NCBI GenBank assembly: GCA_014649355.1 | Contig: BMSW01000030.1 | Coordinates: 1 to 49,822, forward strand | Direction: 5' to 3' | Source: Streptomyces althioticus | GTDB lineage: Bacteria > Actinomycetota > Actinomycetes > Streptomycetales > Streptomycetaceae | Length of the DNA stretch: 49,822 nt | In this document: positions 17,137 to 26,067 of the stretch, one piece after another | Position numbering within the stretch: the first letter of the stretch is position 1 | How the letters are laid out: every line of letters begins with the position of its first letter | Program-made: the position numbers and the translations under genes | The notes under the pieces: model-generated | What the model was told of the DNA's origin: nothing | Databases searched by the model: none | Seen by the model: the letters and a program-made list of their open reading frames with translations, nothing else

Positions 17137-17173
17137 TGTTCCCCGCCCGTGTGATGTGTGACATAGTACCGGC
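17137..17173 (+). promoter_or_regulatory. Probable leaderless promoter and GntR site of the hydroxyproline operon
   Basis: CATAGT (17162-17167) looks like a -10 box only 6 bp before the GTG start at 17174, and no ribosome-binding site is present, so the mRNA is probably leaderless. The dyad ATGT-GTG-ACAT (17154-17164) overlaps the -10 box and is a plausible operator for the GntR regulator at the end of this operon. The -35 box (TGTTCC, 17137-17142) is weak. Confidence 0.5.
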
Positions 17174-18337
17174 GTGAGCGAGTCGCTGACCTGCGATGTC
17201 GTGGTGGTGGGCGCCGGGATGACGGGCGCCGCCTGCGCCTTGTACGCGGCTCGCGCGGGGCTCGACGTCACCGTCGTGGACCGCGGCCCCGTGGCCGGCG
17301 GGACGACCGGCGCGGGGGAGGGGAACCTCCTCGTCTCCGACAAGGCGCCCGGACCCGAGCTCGACCTGGCCCTGCTGTCCCTGCGGCTGTGGGCGGAACT
17401 CGCCGCCCTCCACGGCCCGGACGTCGAGTACGACGCCAAGGGCGGCCTGGTCGTCGCGGAGACCCCGGAGGCGTACGACGGGCTGCGGGCGTTCGCCGAC
17501 GCCCAGCGCGCGGCCGGGGTGACCGCCGAACCCGTGCCCGCCGACCGCCTCCACGACGTCGAACCGCGCCTCGCGCCCGGCCTCCCGGGCGGGGTGCGCT
17601 ATCCGCAGGACGCCCAGGTGATGCCCGCCCTCGCGGCGGCGCACCTGCTGAGGGCCTCCGGCGCCCGCCTCCTCACCGGCCGCGAGGTGACCCGCGTCCT
17701 GCGCGCCCGCGACGGCGCCGTGCGCGGCGTCCGCACCCCGCGCGGCGACGTCCACGCCCCCGCGGTCGTCAACGCGGTCGGCACCTGGGGCGGCGAACTC
17801 GCTTCCCGCGCCGACGTGTTCCTGCCGGTCATGCCCAGGCGGGGCTTCGTCCTCGTCACCGAGCCGCTGCCGCCCCGCATCCGGCACAAGGTGTACGCCG
17901 CCGACTACGTCGCCGACGTCGCGGGCGAAACGGCGGACCTGCTGACCTCTCCGGTGGTGGAGGGGACGGCCGCCGGACCGGTCCTCGTCGGAGCCAGCCG
18001 CGAACGCGTCGGCTTCGACCGCTCCTTGTCCCTGCCGGCCGTACGGGCGCTGGCGGCGGGGGCGACCCGGCTGTTCCCGTTCCTGTCCGACGTGCGGGCC
18101 CTGCGCACGTACGCCGGTTTCCGGCCCTACCTGCCCGACCACCTTCCGGCGATCGGCCCCGACCGGCGGGCGCCGGGGCTGTTCCACGCCTGCGGGCACG
18201 AGGGCGCCGGCATCGGACTGGCTCCGGGCACGGGGCTGCTGATCGCGCAGGCGCTCACCGGGAGGACGCCCGAGCTGGACCTCGCGCCCTTCCGCCCCGA
18301 CCGCTTCCCCCGCCCGGCGAAGGAGGCCGCACCGTGA
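17174..18337 (+). CDS. D-hydroxyproline dehydrogenase FAD subunit (DadA/LhpB-like)
   Basis: A 387-residue flavoprotein of the DAO family. The FAD loop is V-V-G-A-G-M-T-G (13-18), and the C-terminal FAD block is YAGFRPYLPDHLPAIGPD with CGHEGAGIGLAPGTG. It resembles the beta subunit of the heteromeric hydroxyproline dehydrogenases (LhpBEF, also called HcnC-like), which oxidise cis-4-hydroxy-D-proline to 1-pyrroline-4-hydroxy-2-carboxylate. GTGA overlap links it to the next gene. Assignment rests on operon context; a different D-amino acid or imino acid substrate is possible. Confidence 0.88.
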   Translation: MSESLTCDVVVVGAGMTGAACALYAARAGLDVTVVDRGPVAGGTTGAGEGNLLVSDKAPGPELDLALLSLRLWAELAALHGPDVEYDAKGGLVVAETPEAYDGLRAFADAQRAAGVTAEPVPADRLHDVEPRLAPGLPGGVRYPQDAQVMPALAAAHLLRASGARLLTGREVTRVLRARDGAVRGVRTPRGDVHAPAVVNAVGTWGGELASRADVFLPVMPRRGFVLVTEPLPPRIRHKVYAADYVADVAGETADLLTSPVVEGTAAGPVLVGASRERVGFDRSLSLPAVRALAAGATRLFPFLSDVRALRTYAGFRPYLPDHLPAIGPDRRAPGLFHACGHEGAGIGLAPGTGLLIAQALTGRTPELDLAPFRPDRFPRPAKEAAP

Positions 18338-18627
18338 GAACTCCCGAAGACGGCGGCACAGAGCGCGCGTTCGAGGTCACCTTCGACGGGCGGCCGGTCG
18401 AGGCGCTGCCCGGGCGGACGGTCGCCGCCGTGCTGTGGGCGGCCGGCGTCACCTCCTGGCGCACCACCCGGGACGGCGGACGTCCCCGCGGGGTGTTCTG
18501 CGGCATCGGCGTCTGCTTCGACTGCCTCGTCACCGTCAACGACCGCCCCAACCAGCGGGCCTGTCTGGTCCCGGCGCGCCCTGGGGACGTCATCCGCACC
18601 CAGGAGGGCACCGGTCATGAGAACTGA
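18334..18627 (+). CDS. Small [2Fe-2S] subunit of D-hydroxyproline dehydrogenase
   Basis: This 97-residue protein has a ferredoxin fold with cysteines Cys56, Cys61, Cys64 and Cys77 (FCGIGVCFDC, then QRAC), the C-x4-C-x2-C-x12-C pattern of HcnA-like electron-transfer subunits. It overlaps the upstream flavoprotein gene by 4 bp and the downstream gene by 11 bp. These overlaps and the known three-subunit architecture make it the iron-sulfur partner that passes electrons between the two flavoproteins. Confidence 0.9.
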   Translation: MRTPEDGGTERAFEVTFDGRPVEALPGRTVAAVLWAAGVTSWRTTRDGGRPRGVFCGIGVCFDCLVTVNDRPNQRACLVPARPGDVIRTQEGTGHEN

Positions 18628-20011
18628 GCTCGCGGTGATCGGCGCAGGCCCCGCGGGGATCGCCGCGGCTCTCGCGGCGGCGCGGCGCGGCATCCGGGTC
18701 ACGCTGGTCGACGCGGCGCCCGCGCCCGGCGGACAGTACTTCCGGCAGCCCGCGCCCGGCCTGGGAGAGAGCGTCCCGCAGCACGGCGGACGCACCTGGA
18801 CCCGGCTGCGCGACGCCCTCGCCGCGAGCCCCGTCGACGTACGGCCGGAGCACCACGTCTGGTGCGTGGAGCGGGAGTCCGGAGGGCTGACGGTCCACGC
18901 GCTGCTCGGGCCCGAGCAGCGGGCATCCGTCGAGCTGTGCGCCGACGCCGTGCTGCTGGCCACCGGCGGGTACGAGACGGTCCTGCCGTTCCCCGGCTGG
19001 ACCCTGCCGGGCGTCGTCACGGCGGGCGGCGCGCAGGCCCTGCTCAAGGGCGGCCTCGTCACACCGGGCGGCACGGTCGTCGTCGCCGGCACCGGGCCGC
19101 TGCTGCTGCCCGTGGCCACCGGACTCGCGGCGGCGGGCGTCCGCGTCGCCGCGCTCGTCGAGTCCACCCACCCCGCCCGCCTGCCGCGCCACGCCCGCGC
19201 CCTGGCCGGCAAGCTGCCCGAGGCGGCCGGGTACGCGGCGCGCCTTCTGCGCCACCGGGTCCCGGTGCTGACCCGGCACACCGTGGTCCGCGCCCACGGG
19301 AAGGACCGGCTGACCGGCGTCACCGTCGCCGCCCTCGACGCGCGGGGCCGCGTCCGGCCCGCCACCGAGCGGCTGCTGCCGTGCGACGCCCTCGCGGTCG
19401 GACACGGCATGCTGCCGCACACCGACCTCGCGGAGAGCCTCGGCTGCCGGCTCGACGGCCACGCCGTCGCCGTCGACGCCGAACAGCGCACCGACGTACC
19501 GGGGGTGTGGGCGGCCGGGGAGGCCACGGGCGTCGGCGGCGCGGCACTCGCGCTGGCCGAGGGGCACATCGCGGGACGCTCGGTCGCGGCCCGCCTGCGC
19601 GGCACGACACCCGACCCGGACGCCTGGGCGCCGGCCGCCCGGGTCCGCGCCCGGGGGCGTACGGCCGCGGCGGCCCTGCACGCCCTGCACGGCCCGCCCG
19701 CCCACTGGGGCGAGGGCGTTCCGGACGACACGGTGATCTGCCGCTGCGAGGAGGTCACCGCGGGCGCCGTCCGCGAGGCCCTCGCCCTCGGCGCCGGCGA
19801 CACCCGCACGGTCAAGCTGCTCACCCGCGCGGGCATGGGCTGGTGCCAGGGCCGCATGTGCGCACCCGGCGTGGCAGCCGTCACCGGATCCCCGCCCGCA
19901 CCGGCCCGCCGCCCCTTCGCCCGCCCGGTCCCCCTGGGCGTCCTGGCGGCACAGCACCACCGGACCACCTCGCCCGAGCACCGTCCGCGCCCCGAGGAAG
20001 GATCCCCATGA
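18617..20011 (+). CDS. D-hydroxyproline dehydrogenase NAD(P)/FAD subunit with BFD [2Fe-2S] domain
   Basis: A 464-residue two-dinucleotide-binding oxidoreductase: the N-terminal G-A-G-P-A-G loop, a central nucleotide site (VVVAGTGPLLLP) and a C-terminal BFD-type cluster domain with Cys375-x-Cys377 (ICRCEEVT) and Cys410-x4-Cys415 (WCQGRMC). This is the HcnB/LhpF-type subunit. It overlaps the small Fe-S gene by 11 bp and the deaminase gene by an ATGA. It probably hands electrons to the respiratory chain or to NAD. Confidence 0.9.
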   Translation: MRTELAVIGAGPAGIAAALAAARRGIRVTLVDAAPAPGGQYFRQPAPGLGESVPQHGGRTWTRLRDALAASPVDVRPEHHVWCVERESGGLTVHALLGPEQRASVELCADAVLLATGGYETVLPFPGWTLPGVVTAGGAQALLKGGLVTPGGTVVVAGTGPLLLPVATGLAAAGVRVAALVESTHPARLPRHARALAGKLPEAAGYAARLLRHRVPVLTRHTVVRAHGKDRLTGVTVAALDARGRVRPATERLLPCDALAVGHGMLPHTDLAESLGCRLDGHAVAVDAEQRTDVPGVWAAGEATGVGGAALALAEGHIAGRSVAARLRGTTPDPDAWAPAARVRARGRTAAAALHALHGPPAHWGEGVPDDTVICRCEEVTAGAVREALALGAGDTRTVKLLTRAGMGWCQGRMCAPGVAAVTGSPPAPARRPFARPVPLGVLAAQHHRTTSPEHRPRPEEGSP

Positions 20012-20898
20012 CCGGTCACCGCCCCTGGCGAGGAGTCCTCGTCGCCACCGCGCTGCCCCTGCGCGACGATCTGACCGTCGACCTCGACCGGTACGCCGAA
20101 CACTGTTCGTGGCTCATGGCGAACGGGTGCGACGGGGTCGTGCCCAACGGGTCCCTGGGGGAGTACCAGGTGCTCAGCCCCGAGGAGCGGGCCCGCGTCG
20201 TCGAGACGGCCGTGGCCGCCGTCGGCGGGGAGCGGGTGATGCCCGGGGTCGCCGCCTACGGGTCCGCCGAGGCGCGCCGCTGGGCCGAGCAGGCCGCCGA
20301 GGCCGGATGCCGGGCGGTGATGCTGCTGCCGCCCAACGCCTACCGCGCCGACGAGCGGTCCGTCCTCGCCCACTACGCCGAGGTCGCCCGCACCGGGCTG
20401 CCCGTCGTCGCGTACAACAACCCGATCGACACCAAGGTCGACCTGGTGCCGGAGCTGCTCGCCCGGCTGCACGGGGAGGGGTACGTACAAGCCGTCAAGG
20501 AGTTCTCCGGGGACGTGCGCCGCGCCTACCGGATCGCCGAGCTCGCGCCCGGGCTGGACCTGCTGGCGGGCGCCGACGACGTACTGCTGGAGCTCGCCGT
20601 CGCCGGGGCGAAGGGGTGGATCGCCGGGTATCCCAACGCGTTGCCCCGCTCCTGCGCGGAGCTGTACCGCGCCGCGACCGGCGGGGACCTCGCCACCGCG
20701 CTGCCGCTGTACCGGCAGCTGCACCCCCTGCTGCGCTGGGACTCGCGCGTGGAGTTCGTGCAGGCCATCAAGCTGTCCATGGACGTCGTGGGACGCCACG
20801 GCGGGCCTTGCCGTCCGCCGCGCGTCCCGCTGGACGCGGAGCAGGAGGCGGCCGTCCGCGCCGCCACCGAGAAGGCCGTCGCGGCCGGACTGGCGTAG
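20008..20898 (+). CDS. DapA-family 1-pyrroline-4-hydroxy-2-carboxylate deaminase (probable)
   Basis: A 296-residue TIM-barrel lyase. Family marks: the GSLGE pocket (48-52), YNNP with Tyr136, and Lys164 (AVKEFSGD) as Schiff-base residue. In hydroxyproline operons this DapA homologue deaminates 1-pyrroline-4-hydroxy-2-carboxylate to 2-oxoglutarate semialdehyde. True dihydrodipicolinate synthase is unlikely, because the gene is embedded between dehydrogenase and epimerase genes and starts in an ATGA overlap. Confidence 0.88.
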   Translation: MTGHRPWRGVLVATALPLRDDLTVDLDRYAEHCSWLMANGCDGVVPNGSLGEYQVLSPEERARVVETAVAAVGGERVMPGVAAYGSAEARRWAEQAAEAGCRAVMLLPPNAYRADERSVLAHYAEVARTGLPVVAYNNPIDTKVDLVPELLARLHGEGYVQAVKEFSGDVRRAYRIAELAPGLDLLAGADDVLLELAVAGAKGWIAGYPNALPRSCAELYRAATGGDLATALPLYRQLHPLLRWDSRVEFVQAIKLSMDVVGRHGGPCRPPRVPLDAEQEAAVRAATEKAVAAGLA

Positions 20899-20910
20899 AG
20901 AGGCGGGGAG

Positions 20911-21912
20911 ATGCGCAGCTCACTGGTCCTGCACGCCGTCGACTCGCACACCGAGGGCATGCCCACCCGTGTGATCACCGGCGGTGTCGGCGTCATCCCG
21001 GGCGCCACGATGAACGAACGACGCCTGTGGTTCCGTGAACACCGGGACCACGTCAAGCAGTTGCTGATGAACGAGCCACGCGGCCACGCCGCGATGAGCG
21101 GCGCGATCCTCCAGCCGCCGACCCGGCCCGACTGCGACTGGGGCGTCGTCTACATCGAGGTGTCCGGCTACCTGCCGATGTGCGGGCACGGCACCATCGG
21201 CGTGGCGACCGTGCTGGTGGAGACGGGCATGGTCGAGGTCGTCGAGCCGGTCACCACCGTGCGCCTGGACACCCCCGCCGGGCTCGTCGTCGCCGAGGTG
21301 GAGGTCGCGGACGGCTCCGCCACCGCCGTGACCCTGCGCAACGTGCCGTCCTTCGCCGTCGCCCTGGACCGCGAGGCGACCCTGCCCGACGGGCGCACGG
21401 TCACCTACGACCTGGCGTACGGCGGGAACTTCTACGCCGTCCTGCCGCTGGAGCAGTTCGGACTGCCCTTCGACCGGTCCCGCAAGGACGACATCCTCGC
21501 GGCCGGGCTGTCCCTCATGGAGGCGGTCAACGCCGAGGGGGAACCGGTGCATCCGGAGGACCCGTCCATCCACGGATGCCACCACGTGCAGCTCACCGCG
21601 CCCGGCTCCACCGCCCGGCACTCGCGGCACGCGATGGTGATTCACCCCGGCTGGTTCGACCGCTCCCCGTGCGGCACCGGCACCAGCGCCCGCATGGCCC
21701 AGCTGCACGCCCGCGGCGAACTCCCCCTCCACACGGAGTTCGTCAACGAGTCCTTCATCGGCACCCGCTTCACCGGACGCCTGCTCGGCACCACCGAGGT
21801 GGCCGGGCGCCCCGCCGTACTGCCCAGCTTCACCGGACGCGCCTGGATCACGGGCACCGCGCAGTACCTGCTGGACCCGACGGACCCGTTCCCCGCGGGG
21901 TTCGTCCTGTGA
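20911..21912 (+). CDS. 4-hydroxyproline 2-epimerase (proline racemase family)
   Basis: The 333-residue enzyme has both catalytic thiols of the family: Cys91 in MCGHGTIG and Cys254 in DRSPCGTGTSAR. The substrate-specificity strand DLAYGGNFYAV is also present. It inverts C2 of trans-4-hydroxy-L-proline to give cis-4-hydroxy-D-proline, the substrate of the dehydrogenase upstream in the operon. The setting favours hydroxyproline over proline racemisation. A ribosome site (GGCGGGGAG) sits just before the ATG. GTGA overlap connects it to the GntR gene. Confidence 0.92.
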   Translation: MRSSLVLHAVDSHTEGMPTRVITGGVGVIPGATMNERRLWFREHRDHVKQLLMNEPRGHAAMSGAILQPPTRPDCDWGVVYIEVSGYLPMCGHGTIGVATVLVETGMVEVVEPVTTVRLDTPAGLVVAEVEVADGSATAVTLRNVPSFAVALDREATLPDGRTVTYDLAYGGNFYAVLPLEQFGLPFDRSRKDDILAAGLSLMEAVNAEGEPVHPEDPSIHGCHHVQLTAPGSTARHSRHAMVIHPGWFDRSPCGTGTSARMAQLHARGELPLHTEFVNESFIGTRFTGRLLGTTEVAGRPAVLPSFTGRAWITGTAQYLLDPTDPFPAGFVL

Positions 21913-22577
21913 CCGCCGGCGGTCCCGCGCTGCCCGCCCTCGGCGGACGCGGCCCCAGCTACCGGGAGCGGGTGGCGGACGCCCTGCGGGCCGTGCTGAT
22001 CGCTGGTGAACTGCGACCCGGCGAGGTGTACTCGGCACCGGGGCTCGCGGCCCGCTTCGGCGTCTCCGCCACGCCCGTGCGCGAGGCGCTGCTCGACCTC
22101 GCCAAGGAGGGACTGGTCGACGCCGTCCCCAACAAGGGATACCGGGTCACCGCCGTCTCCGAGCGGCAACTCGACGAGTACACGCACGTACGCGCCCTGA
22201 TCGAGATCCCGACCACGGCCGCGCTGGCCGCCACGGCCGACCCGGCCCCGCTCGCCGCCCTCCGCCCGGTCGCCGAGGAGATCGTCGCCGCCGCCGCGGC
22301 CGGAGACCTCATCGCGTACGTCGACGCCGACCGGCGCTTTCACCTCGGACTGCTGGCGCTCGCCGGGAACGCCCATCTCGTCGAGGTGGTCCGGGACCTG
22401 CGCCACCGCTCCCGGCTGTACGGGCTGACCGAGCTGGCGGAGCAAGGGCGGCTGCGGGCGTCGGCGGAGGAGCACCTCGAACTCCTCGACGCGCTGCTCG
22501 CCCGGGATACCGAGACCGTACGCGCGGTGATGACCCGTCACCTCGGTCATGTCAGGGGTCTGTGGGCAGCGCCCTGA
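21909..22577 (+). CDS. GntR-family regulator (FadR/FCD type) of the hydroxyproline operon
   Basis: From GTG 21909 the product is 222 residues. The N-terminal winged helix (RERVADALRAVLIAGELRPGEV, then GLAARFGVSATPVREALLDL) is followed by an all-helical FCD ligand domain with metal-type residues (DADRRFH, NAHL, EEHLELLDALL). It ends the six-gene operon with a 4-bp overlap, so it is expected to autoregulate and to respond to hydroxyproline or a pathway intermediate, probably through the dyad at 17154-17164. Confidence 0.92.
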   Translation: MTAGGPALPALGGRGPSYRERVADALRAVLIAGELRPGEVYSAPGLAARFGVSATPVREALLDLAKEGLVDAVPNKGYRVTAVSERQLDEYTHVRALIEIPTTAALAATADPAPLAALRPVAEEIVAAAAAGDLIAYVDADRRFHLGLLALAGNAHLVEVVRDLRHRSRLYGLTELAEQGRLRASAEEHLELLDALLARDTETVRAVMTRHLGHVRGLWAAP

Positions 22578-22583
22578 CCCCTG

Positions 22584-22630
22584 ATCTTGCGCGATTATGC
22601 AAGCTGTTTGCGTATCTTGCGCTACGCTTG
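22584..22630 (+). promoter_or_regulatory. Probable operator/promoter of the LacI gene (repeated CTTGC half-sites)
   Basis: CTTGC-N8-GCAAG (22586-22603) is an inverted repeat; ATCTTGCGC occurs at 22584-22592 and again at 22614-22622 (30-bp period), and another CTTGC follows at 22626. ATCTTGCGG recurs at 23675-23683, ahead of the ABC operon. A TACGCT -10-like box (22623-22628) ends 7 bp before the ATG and no ribosome site is evident, so the LacI mRNA may be leaderless. Confidence 0.55.
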
Positions 22631-22635
22631 CGGTC

Positions 22636-23634
22636 ATGACGCGACGACTTGCTGTGGTGGCGAAGAAGGTCGGGGTCAGCGAGGCCACGGTCAGCCGGGT
22701 GCTCAACGGCAAGCCGGGAGTCTCCGAGGCGACCCGGCAGGCGGTGCTCTCCGCCCTCGACGTCCTCGGTTACGAGCGGCCCACCCAGCTGCGCGGCGAG
22801 CGCGCCCGGCTGGTCGGCCTGGTCCTGCCCGAGCTGCAGAACCCGATCTTCCCCGCCTTCGCCGAGGTCATCGGCGGCGCGCTCGCCCAGCTCGGCCTCA
22901 CCCCGGTGCTGTGCACCCAGACCCGCGGCGGGGTCTCCGAGGCGGACTACGTCACCCTGCTGCTGCAACAGCAGGTGTCCGGCGTGGTGTTCGCCGGCGG
23001 TCTGTACGCCCAGGCCGACGCGCCGCACGACCACTACCGGCAGCTCGCCGAGCGCAACATCCCCGTCGTCCTCGTCAACGCGGCCATCGAGCACCTCGGT
23101 TTCCCCGCCGTGTCGTGCGACGACGCCGTGGCCGTGGAGCAGGCCTGGCGCCATCTCGCCTCCCTCGGGCACGAACGCATCGGCCTGGTGCTCGGCCCCG
23201 GCGACCACATGCCGTCGGCCCGCAAGCTGGCGGCCGCCCGGGCGGTGGCCGGCGAGGTGCCCGACGAGCACGTCGCCCGCGCCATGTTCTCCATCGAGGG
23301 CGGCCACGCCGCGGCCACCCGGCTCATCGAGCGGGGCGTCACCGGTTTCATCTGTGCCAGCGACCCCCTCGCCCTCGGCGTCGTGCGCGCCGCCCGGCGG
23401 AAGGGACTCGACGTCCCCGGCCAGATCTCCGTCGTCGGATACGACGACTCCGCGCTGATGAACTGCACCGAACCGCCGCTCACGACCGTGCGCCAGCCGA
23501 TCGAGGCCATGGGCAAGGCCGTGGTGGAACTGCTCAACGCGCAGATCAGCGGCAGCGCGGTGGCCCCCGAAGAGCTGTTGTTCGAACCGGAGTTGGTGGT
23601 GCGCGGCTCGACCGGGCAGGCGCCACGCGGCTGA
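22636..23634 (+). CDS. LacI-family sugar-responsive repressor
   Basis: Starting at ATG 22636, the product is 332 residues. The N-terminal LacI helix-turn-helix (LAVVAKKVGVSEATVSRVLN) with hinge is followed by a periplasmic-binding-protein-like sugar domain (VGLVLPELQNPIFPAF, then GFICASDPLALGVVRAAR, then VVGYDDSALMNC). A 13-codon upstream extension to 22597 has no support. It lies 136 bp ahead of the sugar ABC operon in the same orientation, so it should repress that operon until an alpha-glucan oligosaccharide is imported. Confidence 0.93.
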   Translation: MTRRLAVVAKKVGVSEATVSRVLNGKPGVSEATRQAVLSALDVLGYERPTQLRGERARLVGLVLPELQNPIFPAFAEVIGGALAQLGLTPVLCTQTRGGVSEADYVTLLLQQQVSGVVFAGGLYAQADAPHDHYRQLAERNIPVVLVNAAIEHLGFPAVSCDDAVAVEQAWRHLASLGHERIGLVLGPGDHMPSARKLAAARAVAGEVPDEHVARAMFSIEGGHAAATRLIERGVTGFICASDPLALGVVRAARRKGLDVPGQISVVGYDDSALMNCTEPPLTTVRQPIEAMGKAVVELLNAQISGSAVAPEELLFEPELVVRGSTGQAPRG

Positions 23635-23670
23635 CCCGCCGTCAACTGTCGAATAATTTCAAATTCTGCG

Positions 23671-23697
23671 CGACATCTTGCGGACCGATGTCGTCGG
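23671..23697 (+). promoter_or_regulatory. Candidate LacI operator before the sugar ABC operon
   Basis: CGACATC-N9-GATGTCG is an inverted repeat with the ATCTTGCGG element inside it, which is also found in the LacI gene promoter. It sits 74 bp upstream of the binding-protein start, in an AT-rich patch. Confidence 0.5.
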
Positions 23698-23770
23698 TGC
23701 TTGAGTGTGCCCCGCCCACCGCTCCTGTTCCGAGGGGTTCACTCGCTCCTGTCCCGTAAGGGGTCCACCG

Positions 23771-25114
23771 ATGAGAAGCACCGGGATCCGCCGTACCCTC
23801 GTCGCGCTCGGCGTCGGCGCCCTCGCGCTGACGGCCTGCGGCTCGGACGGCGACGACGCCGCCGACGGCACGACACGCATCACCGTCAACTGCATGCCGC
23901 CCAAGAGCGCCAAGGTCGACCGCCAGTTCTTCGAGGACGAGATCGCCGCCTTCGAGAAGAAGAACCCGGACATCGACGTCGTCCCGCACGACGCGTTCCC
24001 CTGCCAGGACCCCAAGACGTTCGACGCCAAGCTCGCCGGCGGGCAGATGGAGGACGTCTTCTACACGTACTTCACCGACGCCCGCCACGTCGTCGACATC
24101 AACCAGGCGGCCGACCTCACCCCGTACGTCAAGGAACTCAAGAGCTACGACACCATCCAGCAGCAGCTCCGCGACATCTACACCGTCGACGGCAAGATCT
24201 ACGGCATCCCCCGCACCGGCTACTCCATGGGCCTGATCTACAACCGGGACCTGTTCGAGAAGGCCGGCCTCGACCCCGACACCCCGCCCGCCACCTGGGA
24301 CGAGGTCCGCACCGCCGCCAAGAGGATCGCCGCGCTCGGCGACGGCGTCGTCGGATACGCCGACTACAGCGCCCAGAACCAGGGCGGCTGGCACTTCACC
24401 GCCGAGCTGTACTCCCAGGGCGGCGACGTGGTGAGCGCCGACGGCAAGAACGCCACCGTCGACACCCCCGAGGGCCGCGCCGTCCTCCGGACCCTCCACG
24501 ACATGCGGTGGAAGGACGAGTCGATGGGCAGCAAGCAGCTGCTCGTCATCAACGACGCCCAGCAGATGATGGGCTCCGGCAAGCTCGGCATGTACCTCGC
24601 CGCCCCGGACAACATCCCGATCCTGGTGAAAGAGAAGGGCGCCGAGTACGAGAACATCGCCATCGCCCCCATGCCCGGCGGCAAGGCCACCCTCGTCGGC
24701 GGCGACGGCTACATGTTCAGCAAGAAGGCCACCCCCGAGCAGATCCGCGCCGGCCTCAAGTGGCTCGACCACATGTTCCTCACCCCCGGTGACGGCTTCC
24801 TCGGCGACTACGCCCGCGCCAAGCGGAACGACGCCCCCGTCGGCCTGCCCGAGCCGCGTCTGTTCACCGGCGCCGCCGACGCCAAGGACCAGCAGGTCAA
24901 GGAGGCCAACGCCAACGTCCCGGTGGAGAACTACCAGGCCTTCCTCGACGGCAACCAGAAGCTCGAGATGAAGATCGAGCCGCCGCACGCCCAGCAGCTC
25001 TACTCCGTCCTGGACGGCGTCGTCTCCGCCGTCCTCACCAAGGAGGACGCCGACATCGACCAGCTGCTGAAGGACGCCTCCGGCAAGATCGACGGCATCC
25101 TCTCCCGGAGCTGA
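23771..25114 (+). CDS. Sugar ABC transporter substrate-binding lipoprotein
   Basis: A 447-residue solute-binding protein. The signal sequence ends in lipobox L-T-A-C-G (Cys22), so it is anchored outside the membrane. The rest is a MalE-like fold (LTPYVKELKSYD, YGIPRTGYSMGLIYNRDLFEKAG, YMFSKKATPEQ). AAGGGG precedes the ATG. It is followed at once by two permease genes and a GH13 gene, so it probably binds alpha-linked gluco-oligosaccharides. No ATPase gene is in the cluster; Streptomyces commonly uses a shared MsiK-type ATPase. Confidence 0.93.
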   Translation: MRSTGIRRTLVALGVGALALTACGSDGDDAADGTTRITVNCMPPKSAKVDRQFFEDEIAAFEKKNPDIDVVPHDAFPCQDPKTFDAKLAGGQMEDVFYTYFTDARHVVDINQAADLTPYVKELKSYDTIQQQLRDIYTVDGKIYGIPRTGYSMGLIYNRDLFEKAGLDPDTPPATWDEVRTAAKRIAALGDGVVGYADYSAQNQGGWHFTAELYSQGGDVVSADGKNATVDTPEGRAVLRTLHDMRWKDESMGSKQLLVINDAQQMMGSGKLGMYLAAPDNIPILVKEKGAEYENIAIAPMPGGKATLVGGDGYMFSKKATPEQIRAGLKWLDHMFLTPGDGFLGDYARAKRNDAPVGLPEPRLFTGAADAKDQQVKEANANVPVENYQAFLDGNQKLEMKIEPPHAQQLYSVLDGVVSAVLTKEDADIDQLLKDASGKIDGILSRS

Positions 25115-25116
25115 CG

Positions 25117-26067
25117 GTGACGAAGACGGTCGAACGGCCGCCCGCCGCGCGGGTCGGTCCGGTGAAGGCGCCGTCCCCGGCGGGGGACCGGAGGCGGCGC
25201 CGCCTCACCGACCACCTGCGCGCGTACGGCTTCCTCCTCGGCGGGCTGATCTGCTTCGCCCTGTTCTCCTGGTACCCCGCGATCCGCGCCGTCGTGATCG
25301 CCTTCCAGAAGTACACGCCCGGCTCCGACCCCGAATGGGTCGGCACCGCCAACTTCACCCGCGTCTGGCAGGACCCCGAGTTCGCCGCCGCCTGGCGCAA
25401 CACGCTCACCTTCACCCTGCTCGCCCTGCTGATCGGCTTCGCGATCCCCTTCGTGCTGGCCCTCGTGCTCAACGAACTGCGCCACGCCAAGGCGTTCTTC
25501 CGGGTCGTCGTCTACCTGCCGGTGATGATTCCGCCCGTGGTCAGCGCCCTGCTGTGGAAGTGGTTCTACGACCCGGGCGCCGGCCTCGCCAACGAGGCGC
25601 TGCGCCTGCTCCACCTGCCGACCTCCAACTGGTCCAACGGCGCCGACACGGCCCTGGTCTCCCTGGTGATCGTCGCCACCTGGGCCAACATGGGCGGCAC
25701 CGTGCTCATCTATCTCGCCGCGCTCCAGTCCATCCCCGGAGAGCTGTACGAGGCCGCCGAACTCGACGGGGCGAACCTGCTCCAGCGCGTCCGGCACGTC
25801 ACGGTCCCGCAGACCCGGTTTGTGATCCTCATGCTGATGCTGCTGCAGATCATCGCCACCATGCAGGTGTTCACCGAACCGTTCGTGATCACCGGGGGCG
25901 GCCCGGAGAACGCCACCGTGACCGTCCTCTACCTCATCTACAAGTACGCCTTCCTCTACAACGACTTCGGAGGCGCCTGCGCGCTCAGCGTCATGCTGCT
26001 CGCCCTGCTCGGCGCGTTCTCCGCCGTCTACCTCCGCCTCACCCGCTCCGGAGAGGAGGCCGCATGA
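25117..26067 (+). CDS. Sugar ABC transporter permease (MalF-like)
   Basis: A 316-residue protein with six predicted membrane helices after a charged cytoplasmic tail. The ABC-coupling EAA loop is YEAAELDGANLLQRVRHVTVP (about 208-228). It starts with GTG 2 bp after the binding-protein stop and overlaps the next permease gene by 4 bp. It forms the translocation channel with the MalG-like partner. Confidence 0.94.
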   Translation: MTKTVERPPAARVGPVKAPSPAGDRRRRRLTDHLRAYGFLLGGLICFALFSWYPAIRAVVIAFQKYTPGSDPEWVGTANFTRVWQDPEFAAAWRNTLTFTLLALLIGFAIPFVLALVLNELRHAKAFFRVVVYLPVMIPPVVSALLWKWFYDPGAGLANEALRLLHLPTSNWSNGADTALVSLVIVATWANMGGTVLIYLAALQSIPGELYEAAELDGANLLQRVRHVTVPQTRFVILMLMLLQIIATMQVFTEPFVITGGGPENATVTVLYLIYKYAFLYNDFGGACALSVMLLALLGAFSAVYLRLTRSGEEAA

